A DNA stretch of 36,650 nt from Verrucomicrobiota bacterium (GCA_003402695.1 QQNC01000007.1:1-36650); one strand, 5' to 3'. Shown: positions 16,977 to 25,099, numbered from the stretch's first letter. Notes: a model not told the origin generated them from the sequence alone. A program made the numbers and translations.

Positions 16977-17417
16977 TTACTCCGCCTCCGTCTCCTCCAC
17001 GGCCGGCGGCGGCGATTTCTGGTCGAGGAAATCCTGCAGGATGAGCGTCGCCGCCCGCGAGTCGATCAGCCCGCTGGCGCGCACCTCGCGCCGCTTCGAC
17101 TTCGCGATGGTGGACTCCGCCTCGTAACTGGTGAGCCGTTCGTCCACGAGGTGCACCGGCAGGCCGAGTTCGCCCTGCAGCCGCACGGCCAGCGCCTCCG
17201 CCTCTTTCGCCTTGGGGCCGGCGGTGTCGTCCATGTTCAGCGGGTAACCGAGCACGAGGTCGGTCGCGGCGCGCTGTTTCACCACCGCCACCAGCGCCGC
17301 CCAGCGTTTCTCCGGCGCCGCATCCGTGATCGCAGGCAGGGGCGTCGCCACGCCGAGTTCGTCGCCGTAGCTGAGCCCGATGCGCCGGGTGCCGTAATCG
17401 ATGCCGAGGCAACGCAT
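16977..17417 (-). CDS. ruvX: Putative pre-16S rRNA nuclease / Holliday junction resolvase-like RuvX
   Basis: YqgF/RuvX proteins have an RNase H-like fold and process the 5' end of 16S rRNA; a junction-resolvase role has also been proposed. The 146-residue product begins MRCLGIDYGTRRIGLS with the first metal Asp, continues with GYPLNMDDT, and carries VDERLTSYEAE and IDSRAATLILQDFL with the remaining acidic residues. The ORF track extends upstream to 253 residues, but that part is antisense to the rhodanese gene. The acidic Pro-rich C-terminal tail is not part of the core fold. Confidence 0.92.
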   Translation of the reverse strand: MRCLGIDYGTRRIGLSYGDELGVATPLPAITDAAPEKRWAALVAVVKQRAATDLVLGYPLNMDDTAGPKAKEAEALAVRLQGELGLPVHLVDERLTSYEAESTIAKSKRREVRASGLIDSRAATLILQDFLDQKSPPPAVEETEAE

Positions 17418-17495
17418 GCCCCTGATTCCGGCGTCGGTCACCGCCGGGCGCAATTTCATTTGCGACCCCGGTCGAACCGGCTCTCTTACGCCGTC

Positions 17496-17834
17496 ATGGC
17501 GTCTTCCCCCTTCCCGCTCGAAATCACCGTCGCCGCGGCCAGTGCCTTGGTGACCGCCGGCCCCGACCAGGCGCTGATCCTCGACGTGCGCGAGCCGGAC
17601 GAGCTCGCCATCGCCCACCTCGAAGGGACGCGGTCCATCCCGATGCGCGAGGTTCCCGCCCACGTGAACTCCCTGCCCCGGGACCGCCACCTGCTCGTGC
17701 TCTGCCACCACGGCCAGCGTAGCCTGCGCGTGACCCATTTTCTGCGCGACCAGGGTTTCACCGCCGTCAGCAGCATCGCGGGTGGCATCGAGGCCTGGGC
17801 CGTGGAGATCGACCCGGCCCTCGCGCGGTATTGA
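17496..17834 (+). CDS. Single-domain rhodanese-like sulfurtransferase
   Basis: This 112-residue single rhodanese domain has LDVREPDE, the active-site loop CHHGQRS with Cys 70 and the closing GGIEAWAVEIDP. Such proteins transfer sulfane sulfur from thiosulfate or persulfides, or act in redox handling. The loop composition (CHHGQRS) is that of the GlpE-like small group. It has no signal peptide, so it is cytoplasmic. It diverges from ruvX and is convergent with the fucosidase. No Shine-Dalgarno sequence is visible before ATG 17496. Confidence 0.9.
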   Translation: MASSPFPLEITVAAASALVTAGPDQALILDVREPDELAIAHLEGTRSIPMREVPAHVNSLPRDRHLLVLCHHGQRSLRVTHFLRDQGFTAVSSIAGGIEAWAVEIDPALARY

Positions 17835-17849
17835 GCGCGATCGCGCCGG

Positions 17850-19163
17850 TTACCCGCGCGCCAGTTCCAGCACGATAATCGTGTCCGGCTCCGTGCGGTC
17901 CGCCGGCGCCACCATGAGGCGCAGGCCCTCGCCGCTCTGCTGCAGGCCAGCCTTCCCGCCCGCCAAGAGCCGCGCCGACACCACCCGACGCGCCAGCGCG
18001 GGCAGCACGACCTCGCCCTCGGGCCACTGGAGCACGTGCACATAAACCGTGTCACCCTTCCGCGTGGACACGCCGTAATCCCCCGGCGGAAACGGCCCGC
18101 CCCGCGTGCCGTAAATGCTCGCGCCGTTCTGCGCCAGCCACGCCCCCATGCGCTGCAGCCGGTCGGCCTCGCGGGGATCGATCTGGCCCGTCGGCAGCGG
18201 TCCGATATTCATCAGCAGGTTGCCGCCCCCACCCGCGCAGCGCACCAGGTGGCGCAGGCATTCTTCGAACGGAATCACCGGAGCCTGAAACCCGTGCCAG
18301 GACCAGAAGCCGGTGAACGTCATGCACGACTCCCAGTCCCGCTCGAGGTTGTACTCCCCGATGCTCTGCTCGGGCGTCGTGCAGTCCGCCGCCACCCCGC
18401 AGCGGTCATTGATGATCACCTTCGGCCGCAGCCGGTGAATCATCTGGAAAAGCTTTTTCCCGTCCCAGAGCTGCCACGGGTAATAGTGCTCGGTGTCGAA
18501 GAAGATCACCTCGATGTTCGGGCATTTCAGGAGGAGCTCCTCCACTTGGTGGTACATGTACTCGTTGTACTGCGCCATCCGCTCCGGGCCGTAGTCCGGG
18601 TGATGCCAGTCACGCTGCGAGTAATAGATGCCATACCGAATCCCCGCCCGGGCACAGGCCTGCGCCATGGCCACGACCAGGTCGCGGCGGTACGGCGTGG
18701 CCATGATATTGAAGTCGGTGAACTTCGTGTCCCACATGCAGAAGCCGTTGTGGTGCTTCGTGACTTGGATGAGATATTTCATGCCGGCCTGCTTGGCCGC
18801 GCCGACAAATTGGTCCGCGTCGAACATCCCCGGATAAAATGACTTATGCAGGTTGTCATAGACTTCCCGCGGGACCGCCGGCTTGAACCAGTCGAGCCAG
18901 AACCGGTGTTCCTTGATGCCGTGGAGGTCCGGACTCGGCCGCGGGTTGTCGAGGAGCTGTTCGCCGTTATCGGCGTAGTACTGCTTGCTCCAGCTGATCT
19001 CGCTCGCGACCAGGCTCGAAGGATCCCAGTGCACAAACATCCCAAACTTCGCATCCCGCCACCAGTCCACCCGGCGCTGCGATGACTCGGATTTGTCCGC
19101 CCACTTCGGTTGCAGGGCGTCCGCCCAGAACTGCTCGAACGCCGGATCTTCCGTGTCGCTCAT
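17850..19163 (-). CDS. GH29 alpha-L-fucosidase, cytoplasmic
   Basis: GH29 enzymes remove alpha-linked L-fucose by a retaining mechanism. The 437-residue protein has the family start WWRDAKFGMFVHWDPSS, KYLIQVTKHHNGFCMWDTKFTDFN, RYGIYYSQRDWHHPDYG and the nucleophile region VIFFDTEH with D223. The usual IGPLPTGQI-type segment (LLMNIGPLPTG) follows, then a C-terminal beta domain. No signal peptide is present, so the substrate would have to be imported. It follows the aminotransferase by 6 bp, which suggests co-transcription although the functions do not obviously connect. Confidence 0.92.
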   Translation of the reverse strand: MSDTEDPAFEQFWADALQPKWADKSESSQRRVDWWRDAKFGMFVHWDPSSLVASEISWSKQYYADNGEQLLDNPRPSPDLHGIKEHRFWLDWFKPAVPREVYDNLHKSFYPGMFDADQFVGAAKQAGMKYLIQVTKHHNGFCMWDTKFTDFNIMATPYRRDLVVAMAQACARAGIRYGIYYSQRDWHHPDYGPERMAQYNEYMYHQVEELLLKCPNIEVIFFDTEHYYPWQLWDGKKLFQMIHRLRPKVIINDRCGVAADCTTPEQSIGEYNLERDWESCMTFTGFWSWHGFQAPVIPFEECLRHLVRCAGGGGNLLMNIGPLPTGQIDPREADRLQRMGAWLAQNGASIYGTRGGPFPPGDYGVSTRKGDTVYVHVLQWPEGEVVLPALARRVVSARLLAGGKAGLQQSGEGLRLMVAPADRTEPDTIIVLELARG

Positions 19164-19169
19164 GTTCGG

Positions 19170-20087
19170 TCAGGGAATGACCCGCAATTCCGGATGCCGT
19201 GTCGCATACGCTCGCGTATACTCGCCAAACGCCGCCTTCAGCCGCGCCGTCACGGAATCGGCGCGCACTGGAAAACGCTGGGCGTCAATCGCACCCACCG
19301 GCGTGAGGTCCTTGGTCGTCGAGAGGAGAAAGCACTCCTCCATCCGCCCGAAATCCTCCGGCCAGACCGTCCCCTCCTCCGCCGCGATGCCCGCCTTCGG
19401 CGCCACCTCGGTCAGCAGGATTTCGCGGGTAATCCCGCCGAGAATTCCCGCCGTCAGCGGCGGCGTGATAACTTTCCCGCCGCGCACAAACGCCAGGTTC
19501 GACACGGCCGCCTCGGTCACCTCACCGGCGTGATTGAGCAAAACCACCTCGTCCGCCCCGCGGGCCCGTGCCTCGCGCAGGCCGAGGATGTTGTTCAGGT
19601 AATTGCCCGTCTTCCACGCGGGGTTGAGGCTTTCCGCCGGATTGCGCCGCAGCGTCGTGGCGACCGAAAGCTTCAGTCCGTCGCGCAGGATCTCCACCGG
19701 GTGCGCCTTGTTAGCCTGCACCAGCAGCACGTAGTCGGCCTGGTCCGCCAGCGCGACATCCAGCCCGATCGGACCGCCCCCGCGCGTGATCTGCAGGCGG
19801 ATGTAGAGGTCGCCGTCACCGGGCACCACCCGGCGGAAGGCCGCCACGGTCTTGAAGATCTCCGCCCGCATCGGGGCCGGGGCCAGCGGCAGGGCAAAAT
19901 GCAGCGCCGCCGCGGACCACTCCAGCCGCCGCCAGTGTTCCTCCCAGGCAAAGATCACCCCGTGATACGTCCGCCAGACCTCGTAGATGGCGTCGCCATA
20001 GAGATAGCCGCGGTTCAGCGGGGGGAGCGATGGCTCCCGCGCGTCGTGCAGCCGGCCGTTCGTGTTGGCCTGGATGTAATCGGGCAT
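19170..20087 (-). CDS. Class IV PLP-dependent aminotransferase
   Basis: This 305-residue protein belongs to the fold-type IV family containing branched-chain aminotransferase, D-amino-acid aminotransferase and aminodeoxychorismate lyase. It shows NRGYLYGDAIYEVWR, the PLP-lysine segment AWKTGNYLNN (K159), EVTEAAVSN and GILGGITRE. Substrate cannot be fixed from sequence. Its length suits IlvE or D-alanine transaminase better than PabC. It lies upstream of the fucosidase gene on the same strand. Confidence 0.88.
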   Translation of the reverse strand: MPDYIQANTNGRLHDAREPSLPPLNRGYLYGDAIYEVWRTYHGVIFAWEEHWRRLEWSAAALHFALPLAPAPMRAEIFKTVAAFRRVVPGDGDLYIRLQITRGGGPIGLDVALADQADYVLLVQANKAHPVEILRDGLKLSVATTLRRNPAESLNPAWKTGNYLNNILGLREARARGADEVVLLNHAGEVTEAAVSNLAFVRGGKVITPPLTAGILGGITREILLTEVAPKAGIAAEEGTVWPEDFGRMEECFLLSTTKDLTPVGAIDAQRFPVRADSVTARLKAAFGEYTRAYATRHPELRVIP

Positions 20088-20125
20088 GGCGGAGTGTTCA
20101 GCAAACGCGCGGCGCGCGACCAGAC

Positions 20126-20157
20126 AAATAAAAAGCCCCCGCGGATTGGGCGGGGGC
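20126..20157 (-). terminator. Rho-independent terminator of the HTH gene
   Basis: On the minus strand GCCCCCGC, a 7-base loop and GCGGGGGC form a perfect 8-bp GC stem, followed by TTTTTATTTG. It lies 27 bp past the stop of the small HTH gene. Confidence 0.9.
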
Positions 20158-20183
20158 CGGGGTGGATCAGGCGTACCGGGCGC

Positions 20184-20549
20184 TCAGCGGCGCTTTTTGA
20201 CGAGCCCGAGTTCCTTCTTGATGTTCTGCACGCTGGGCAGGGAGATGCCAATCGCCTTCGCGATTTCGCCGCCCGTCTTGCCCGCAATGACCAGACTCTT
20301 CACCTGGGCCTTCGTGTCAGCCGTGATGATGGCGCGCTTGCGACGCTTGCCACCGACCTTGTTGCCCGCCGAGACCAGGGCGTCGCCCGCGACGGACCGG
20401 AAGGCCTTCAGGAAAGCCTGAGGGCTCGAGAAGCCGTATTTCCGGGGCAGCGAGGCCAGTTCATTGGCCAGCTGGGCCTGAATGGCCTGCTCCAGCCTGG
20501 CGACCTTGGCCTTCGCGTCCTCGAGGAGTTTGATTTTATTAGTGACCAT
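20184..20549 (-). CDS. Small coiled-coil plus HTH DNA-binding protein
   Basis: The 121-residue, strongly basic protein has an N-terminal heptad-like region (about 1-35, KIKLLEDAKAKVARLEQAI), a short middle segment, a KRRKR patch and a C-terminal homeodomain-like helix-turn-helix (KSLVIAGKTGGEIAKAIGISLPSVQNIKKELG). The last part resembles resolvase or transposase-type HTH regions, but no recombinase domain is present. The layout (oligomerising coil plus DNA-binding end) parallels H-NS-type proteins without sequence similarity to them. It has its own AT-rich promoter region and a strong terminator, so it is a single-gene unit. I infer a nucleoid-associated or global regulatory role and cannot name a family. 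Confidence 0.82.
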   Translation of the reverse strand: MVTNKIKLLEDAKAKVARLEQAIQAQLANELASLPRKYGFSSPQAFLKAFRSVAGDALVSAGNKVGGKRRKRAIITADTKAQVKSLVIAGKTGGEIAKAIGISLPSVQNIKKELGLVKKRR

Positions 20550-20573
20550 AGAGGGGGTGGATACAACGGATAG

Positions 20574-20606
20574 ACTATATCATTTCACGCTCTGTCTTTA
20601 TGCCAA
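20574..20606 (-). promoter_or_regulatory. Candidate promoter of the HTH gene
   Basis: On the minus strand TTGGCA (20606-20601) is followed after 18 bp by TGATAT, or after 21 bp by TATAGT. The region 20550-20640 is strikingly AT-rich against its surroundings and holds an inverted TGTA/TACA pair (20612-20624) just upstream, a possible operator. Confidence 0.4.
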
Positions 20607-20687
20607 TTCGATGTAATTAATACACCGTATATTGCAATGTTTACAGTAATCGCTTCTGCAAGCCCCGGGCGTCCAGGCCCATGGGAC

Positions 20688-21506
20688 TCACGCCCGCCCG
20701 CGCCGGAACTGCGCCGGGCCGCATCCCGCGTGCTGCTTGAACACGCGGCTGAAATGGTGGCGGTTCGCGAACCCCACCGCCTCCGCCACCTGCTCGATCG
20801 AGTCGGTGGAAAACGCCAGCCGCCGGCACGCCTCGCGGATCCGCCGCTCCGCCACGAACGCCGCCGGCGTCCGGCCGGTCGCCGCCTTGAACCAGCGGAT
20901 GAACGCCTCGACGCTCAGACCCGCCTGCGCCGCAAGCAGCCCGTTCGAAATCTCCCCGCCCAGCTGATGCTGGATCCAGCTGTAAAGCTTGCGCAGGCGC
21001 GGCGGGATCGCCGTGAACCATTCCGGCCCCAACTCGGCCAACACCAGGTGCAGCAGCCCCGCCCCCGCGTGCGCCGCCGCGACCGCCTGGCCTTTTTCAA
21101 TCCGCCGCTGTAACTCGCGCGCCAGCGCGCGCCCGAGGCGCGTGGCCGGAATTTCCACGATCCCCGCGCTCGCCTCGGTCAGGGATGGATACAAGGAGAA
21201 ATGCACCCACATGTGCTCCGCCCCCGGCCGGCTGCCGCAATTGAACGCCACCCCGTCCGGCACGAGCAGGAACCGGGCCGGCGTCAGCGGATACCGCCGG
21301 CCGGCCGACTCGATCCACGCGCCCGGGGTCCGGTCGTAATAGAGGCGCCAGTACGGGCTGCACACATCCCGGTAATTCCATCCGGCCCCCAGCCGCAGCA
21401 GCCCGCATTCATGGATCTGGAAACTGTCGCCCCCCTCCCCCACCGGCGGCTTCAAGCCATGCGGCGTAAAGGGGTTATGCCAGAGGTGATGGTCAGTTTT
21501 AGGCAC
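20688..21506 (-). CDS. AraC family transcriptional regulator
   Basis: The protein has an N-terminal cupin-like sensing half (about 1-165) and a C-terminal double-HTH AraC domain (LAAQAGLSVEAFIRWFKAATGRTPAAFVAERRIR, then VAEAVGFANRHHFSRVFKQHAG). The GTG at 21506 is preferred because AAGGG lies eight bases upstream. The ORF-track start at 21527 has no ribosome site and would sit inside a palindrome. This gives 272 residues. The gene diverges from the ferritin-like gene with only 56 bp between starts, so it probably controls that gene and those downstream, typically in response to a sugar. Confidence 0.9.
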   Translation of the reverse strand: MPKTDHHLWHNPFTPHGLKPPVGEGGDSFQIHECGLLRLGAGWNYRDVCSPYWRLYYDRTPGAWIESAGRRYPLTPARFLLVPDGVAFNCGSRPGAEHMWVHFSLYPSLTEASAGIVEIPATRLGRALARELQRRIEKGQAVAAAHAGAGLLHLVLAELGPEWFTAIPPRLRKLYSWIQHQLGGEISNGLLAAQAGLSVEAFIRWFKAATGRTPAAFVAERRIREACRRLAFSTDSIEQVAEAVGFANRHHFSRVFKQHAGCGPAQFRRGRA

Positions 21507-21526
21507 AAATAAAACCCTTGCAGACA

Positions 21527-21540
21527 TTGCCAGATGGCAA
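21527..21540. promoter_or_regulatory. Palindromic operator candidate between divergent genes
   Basis: TTGCCAGATGGCAA is a perfect 6-bp inverted repeat with a 2-bp centre. It sits in the 56-bp gap between the AraC regulator and the ferritin-like gene, the natural place for a site controlling both promoters. Confidence 0.5.
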
Positions 21541-21562
21541 GCGTTAATGCTAGGGTAACACT

Positions 21563-23047
21563 ATGAGTCCTGTCGCCGCCGCCCCCGTCGCCACCCCTCC
21601 CCGCCGCGTTGTCGTCACGCCCGAGTCCAAGCAGAAGCCCACGATCGTGGACCTGCTCAACGACTGGCAGTACCTGGAAAAAGCCACGCACCGGCTCATC
21701 TGCGGCTGGGGTCGCGCCGTCGCGCCGTGGTCCGACAAGAGCGTCATCCATCGCCACGTCTGGGACCAGGCCGAGTGCGTCCGCCGCCTCCGCGAGCGCG
21801 TCGCCCAGTTCCCGGGCGGCAAACCCGACGCCCCTGTCTCCAGCCGCCTCGAACACATCGCCAACACCGTCCTGCTCGCCACGAACCACAACGATGCCCT
21901 CGACGGCATCTATGAGATTCTCCTCAAGGCCCTGCTCACCGCCTACGGCGAATACTCGACCCACGCGCACCCCGTGCACGATGCGCCCACGGTCGCCCTG
22001 CTCCACGAGATCAACCAGATCAAGAGCCAGGAATTTCTCTGGTACCGGGACTACCGCCGCCGCCACCCGCACACCACCACCCTCGCCTACCGTGAGGCCG
22101 TCGAGCGCGCGATCGCCGAAGGCGGCGGCTTCCACGCGGCGCTGCCCGTTGCCGCGGGTGACGCGGGCGCCCAGCCCGCCGGGGCCCGCACCGATTTCAA
22201 GTACCCCCGCTTCGGCGCCCGCGACACCCCCATGTGGCCCAAGCACGACTTCATGCAGTATGTCCGCGTCGACTTCCCCACGAGCATCGAGGCCCGCCGT
22301 CTGTTCTGGGCCTACGCGTACATGATGGAGAAAAACATCCCCGACGACCAGTTGCTCTGGCTGTACGACGGACACTACATGCCGTGGGAGTGGCATCACG
22401 ACATCTCCCGGCACCTGTGGGACGAATCCCGCCACGGCGATTCGGGCTACTCCCGCATGCGGGACTTGGGCATTGATTTCAGCGATACCGGGTTCCCCGA
22501 TTACGACCAGACGGCGCGCGTCACGATCCTCGAGGCCGCCGCCAAGGAGCAGGGCATTCCCCTTGAACAGGCCTATCGCGACTACCCGAAGTACCTCGAC
22601 GGCATCCGCTCCGACACGCACATCACCCGCGCCCAAATGTATGAGCATGTCTTCATGATCGGCCTCGTCGCCGAGACCGGCCACTTCATCGTCAAGCAGG
22701 AGGGCTACCAGGACTTCAAGGAGGGCCACGACCTCGAGTCCGCCGAGATGATGCTCTTCGACATCATCGACGAGACCGCGCACGTCCAGTATGCCCACAA
22801 GTGGCTGCCCCTGCTCGCCGAATTTGCCGGCATCGACAACGCCAACTACCGCGAACGCGGCGCCCAGGTTCGCGCCGAATACCAGCAGCGGCACAACGAG
22901 GTCTCCGCCGACCTGGCCAAAAAACTCATCCGGACGCCAGGCCACGCGCCTTACGATTTCTATCAGGACCTGCTCGGCCGCATCCGGCAGGCGAAGCCGC
23001 TGACCAACGCCACCACCTGTCCGCCCCGCTCGCCGAAACCGATGTGA
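21563..23047 (+). CDS. Ferritin-like (diiron-type) protein of unknown function
   Basis: The 494-residue soluble protein is mostly helical and seems to hold two four-helix halves. Carboxylate/His motifs of diiron proteins occur repeatedly: WHHDISRHLWDESRHG (about 276-291) and IIDETAHVQYAHKWL near 410 give two DExxH-like sets, while VWDQAECVRRL and LLHEINQIKSQEF in the first half look like a degenerate version. I infer a ferritin-like oxidase or oxygenase fold and cannot name a family or substrate. AGGG seven bases before ATG 21563 supports the start. It is divergent from an AraC regulator and followed, after a palindromic spacer, by MBL, dehydrogenase and isomerase genes on the same strand. 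Confidence 0.78.
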   Translation: MSPVAAAPVATPPRRVVVTPESKQKPTIVDLLNDWQYLEKATHRLICGWGRAVAPWSDKSVIHRHVWDQAECVRRLRERVAQFPGGKPDAPVSSRLEHIANTVLLATNHNDALDGIYEILLKALLTAYGEYSTHAHPVHDAPTVALLHEINQIKSQEFLWYRDYRRRHPHTTTLAYREAVERAIAEGGGFHAALPVAAGDAGAQPAGARTDFKYPRFGARDTPMWPKHDFMQYVRVDFPTSIEARRLFWAYAYMMEKNIPDDQLLWLYDGHYMPWEWHHDISRHLWDESRHGDSGYSRMRDLGIDFSDTGFPDYDQTARVTILEAAAKEQGIPLEQAYRDYPKYLDGIRSDTHITRAQMYEHVFMIGLVAETGHFIVKQEGYQDFKEGHDLESAEMMLFDIIDETAHVQYAHKWLPLLAEFAGIDNANYRERGAQVRAEYQQRHNEVSADLAKKLIRTPGHAPYDFYQDLLGRIRQAKPLTNATTCPPRSPKPM

Positions 23048-23056
23048 GCGGCGGCC

Positions 23057-23152
23057 GGTGGCCGCCGCGGGTGAGGGGCGAGGGAAAGCTCAGCTCACTC
23101 CGCCGGGTTTTGCTTCCTCCCCTCCGCCGATCGCCCCTCACCCATCGCCACC
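23057..23152. repeat. Long palindromic spacer
   Basis: GGGTGAGGGGCGA (23069-23081) and TCGCCCCTCACCC (23131-23143) are perfect 13-bp inverted copies. They are flanked by GGTGGC (23057) and GCCACC (to 23152), with a partly pairing interior. It lies directly after the ferritin-like gene and has no T-tract. Confidence 0.7.
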
Positions 23153-23231
23153 GCGGTGAAATCCCCCGCCGCGATTTTTACCGCGGTTCCAGCTTGCGCG
23201 CCGCTTGCGCGCCCAGCTTTACTGGCTGCGC

Positions 23232-24059
23232 ATGGCCCGCATTCCCCTCGAAGATAATTTCAACGACGTCATCAACAAGACCCAGCGCGGCCTGAAGATC
23301 TCCGACGAGGATCTCGCCAAGCGGGCCGAGGTCTCCGTCACCGACCTGGCCGCCGTCAAGGGTGGCCAGCCCATCGTCGCCGTCATCCGCCGCGTCGCCC
23401 GCCATCTCCACCTCGGCCCGGACGCCCTTGAGGTCCTCACCGCCAAGTCCTGGTACCCCGAGCAGCCGAACTTTCCCTCGGGCTTCGCGGCGTTCAACAC
23501 GGCGTTCGAGGACATGACGGTGAACAGCTATCTCGTGTGGGACTCCCGCACGAAGCTCGCCGCCGCCTTCGACACCGGAGCCAATTGCGACGCGATGCTC
23601 GACACCATCCACGCCGAGAAGCTGAAGGTGGAATACATCTTCCTCACCCACACCCACGACGACCACATCGCCGACCTGCCGAAGCTCGCCGCCGGGACCA
23701 AGGCCGAGGTCTGGGCCGGCGAACTCGAGCCCGTGGACTTCCCCGGCGCCAAGACCTTCAAGGAGAACGCCCACTTCCACATTGGGAAGCTCGCGATCAA
23801 GACGCTCTTCACCTGGGGCCACTCGCCCGGCATGACGACGTTCTACATCACCGGCCTCAGCTGGCCGCTCGCCATCGTCGGCGACTCCGTCTTCGCCAGC
23901 TCGATGGGCGGCAGCCCGACGCATTTCGCCGAGCAGTACCGCAACAACAAGGAGAAGATTCTGACCCTCCCCAACGACACCGTCCTCGCCTGCGGCCACG
24001 GCCCGCTGACCACCCTCGGCCAGGAAAAACGCCACAATCCCTTTTTCACGTCCAAATAA
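23232..24059 (+). CDS. XRE-type HTH fused to metallo-beta-lactamase-fold hydrolase
   Basis: Residues 1-70 resemble an XRE-type helix-turn-helix (ISDEDLAKRAEVSVTDLAAVKGG, then VARHLHLGPDAL). From about 85 the protein is a complete MBL-fold hydrolase: HTHDDH (H140, H142, D144, H145), a later WGHSPG, GDSVFASSMGG and CGHGPLT, like hydroxyacylglutathione hydrolases. The fusion suggests an enzyme that also binds DNA or a domain reused for protein contacts. ATG 23232 (MARIPLEDNF) starts the HTH; the ORF-track start adds nine residues. Two tandem 11-bp copies of GCTTGCGCGCC (23192-23213) lie just upstream, and there is no Shine-Dalgarno sequence. The dehydrogenase follows after 23 bp. Confidence 0.88.
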   Translation: MARIPLEDNFNDVINKTQRGLKISDEDLAKRAEVSVTDLAAVKGGQPIVAVIRRVARHLHLGPDALEVLTAKSWYPEQPNFPSGFAAFNTAFEDMTVNSYLVWDSRTKLAAAFDTGANCDAMLDTIHAEKLKVEYIFLTHTHDDHIADLPKLAAGTKAEVWAGELEPVDFPGAKTFKENAHFHIGKLAIKTLFTWGHSPGMTTFYITGLSWPLAIVGDSVFASSMGGSPTHFAEQYRNNKEKILTLPNDTVLACGHGPLTTLGQEKRHNPFFTSK

Positions 24060-24082
24060 ACCTAACCCATCCCACCAAACAT

Positions 24083-24967
24083 ATGTCGCAGAAAATTGCC
24101 TTCGTCGGAGTCGGTCGCATGGGCGCTAACATGGCCCGCCGCCTCAAGGATACCGGCCACACGGTCACCGCGGTTTATGACGTGCACGCGCCCAGCGCGG
24201 CCGAGCTCGCCAAGGAAATCGGTGCCACGCACGCCGCCAAGCTCGCCGACGTCACCGCCGCCGCCGACATCATCTTCACCGTCGTCACTGACGACGCCGC
24301 CCAGCTGGCTGTGTTCGCCGAGAGCGGCGACTCCCTCCTCACCGGGGCCAAGGGCAGGATCTTCATCAACTGCGCCACGCTCACGCCCAAGGTCCACGTC
24401 GAGGTGGAGAAGCGGGCGAAGCAGGCCGGCGCCATCTCCCTCGAAGGCTGCATGGCCTCGTCCATTCCCCAGGCCCGCAACGGCACACTTTATCTGATGT
24501 GCGCCGGCGACAAGGCCACCTTCGACCAGGTGAAGCCCATCCTCGACCAGCTCAGCACCGCCCTCCGCTACATCGGCCCAACCGGCCAGGCCGCGCAGGT
24601 CAAGGCGCTCGTCAACATGGTCATGAACATCAACACCGCCGGCCTCGCTGAGGGCCTCGGCCTCGGCGCCGCGCTCGGGCTCGACCTGGCGATGCTCCGC
24701 GAGGTGTTCCTCCAGACCGGCGCCAACTCGCAGGTCCTCAAGACCGACGGCGAGGACATGCAGAACCGCGACCACTCGTGCTTCTTCTCCGGCGCCCACG
24801 CCGCCAAGGACAGCGGCATCGCCGCCCAGCTCGGCAAGGATGTCGGCCTCAACCTCCCGCTCGCCAACGCCACCAAGGCCCAGTTCGACCAGATGGTGAA
24901 ACTCGGCCTCGGCAGCCTCGACAAATCCGGCGTCGCCGAACTCACCTTCAAGGGCCGACACGCGTAA
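24083..24967 (+). CDS. NAD(P)-dependent beta-hydroxyacid dehydrogenase-family oxidoreductase
   Basis: This 294-residue member of the 3-hydroxyisobutyrate/tartronate semialdehyde reductase family has an N-terminal Rossmann start FVGVGRMGANMARRL, a DVHAPSA turn after strand two, and the substrate-side segment GCMASSIPQARNGTLYLMCAG, where the family usually has DAPVSGG. The catalytic-lysine region is GPTGQAAQVKALVNMVMNIN (family: GxGxxxKxxNN). The changed substrate loop means specificity should not be assumed. It sits between the HTH-MBL gene and the isomerase on the same strand and is likely co-transcribed with them. Confidence 0.9.
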   Translation: MSQKIAFVGVGRMGANMARRLKDTGHTVTAVYDVHAPSAAELAKEIGATHAAKLADVTAAADIIFTVVTDDAAQLAVFAESGDSLLTGAKGRIFINCATLTPKVHVEVEKRAKQAGAISLEGCMASSIPQARNGTLYLMCAGDKATFDQVKPILDQLSTALRYIGPTGQAAQVKALVNMVMNINTAGLAEGLGLGAALGLDLAMLREVFLQTGANSQVLKTDGEDMQNRDHSCFFSGAHAAKDSGIAAQLGKDVGLNLPLANATKAQFDQMVKLGLGSLDKSGVAELTFKGRHA

Positions 24968-25099
24968 TTTTCGAATTTGGATTTTCGATTCGCTCCGGCG
25001 GGCGTCCCCCGCCGCCGGAGGGTTCCGACAATCAGAATTCGCGAATCAAAACCGCCTCCCCTCTCCGTAATCGAAAACCGAAAATTGAAATTCGAAAAT
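24967..25099. repeat. Nested inverted-repeat element filling an intergenic gap
   Basis: Left arm 24967-24990 (ATTTTCGAATTTGGATTTTCG...) is mirrored by right arm 25069-25099 (AATCGAAAACC...TTCGAAAAT). Inside is a GC-rich hairpin, CTCCGGCGGGCG against CGCCGCCGGAG. The element begins within the stop codon of the dehydrogenase and ends inside the ATG of the isomerase. Confidence 0.72.

Noticed and set aside
17486-18055. 189-residue minus-strand ORF covering the rhodanese gene and the fucosidase end
   Set aside because: Trp/Arg/Ser-rich antisense frame that conflicts with two genes of clear family.
21452-22945. 497-residue minus-strand ORF opposite the ferritin-like gene
   Set aside because: I compared both strands: the plus strand has balanced composition, metal-type motifs and a ribosome site, while the minus strand is Gly/Val/Asp-rich without motifs.
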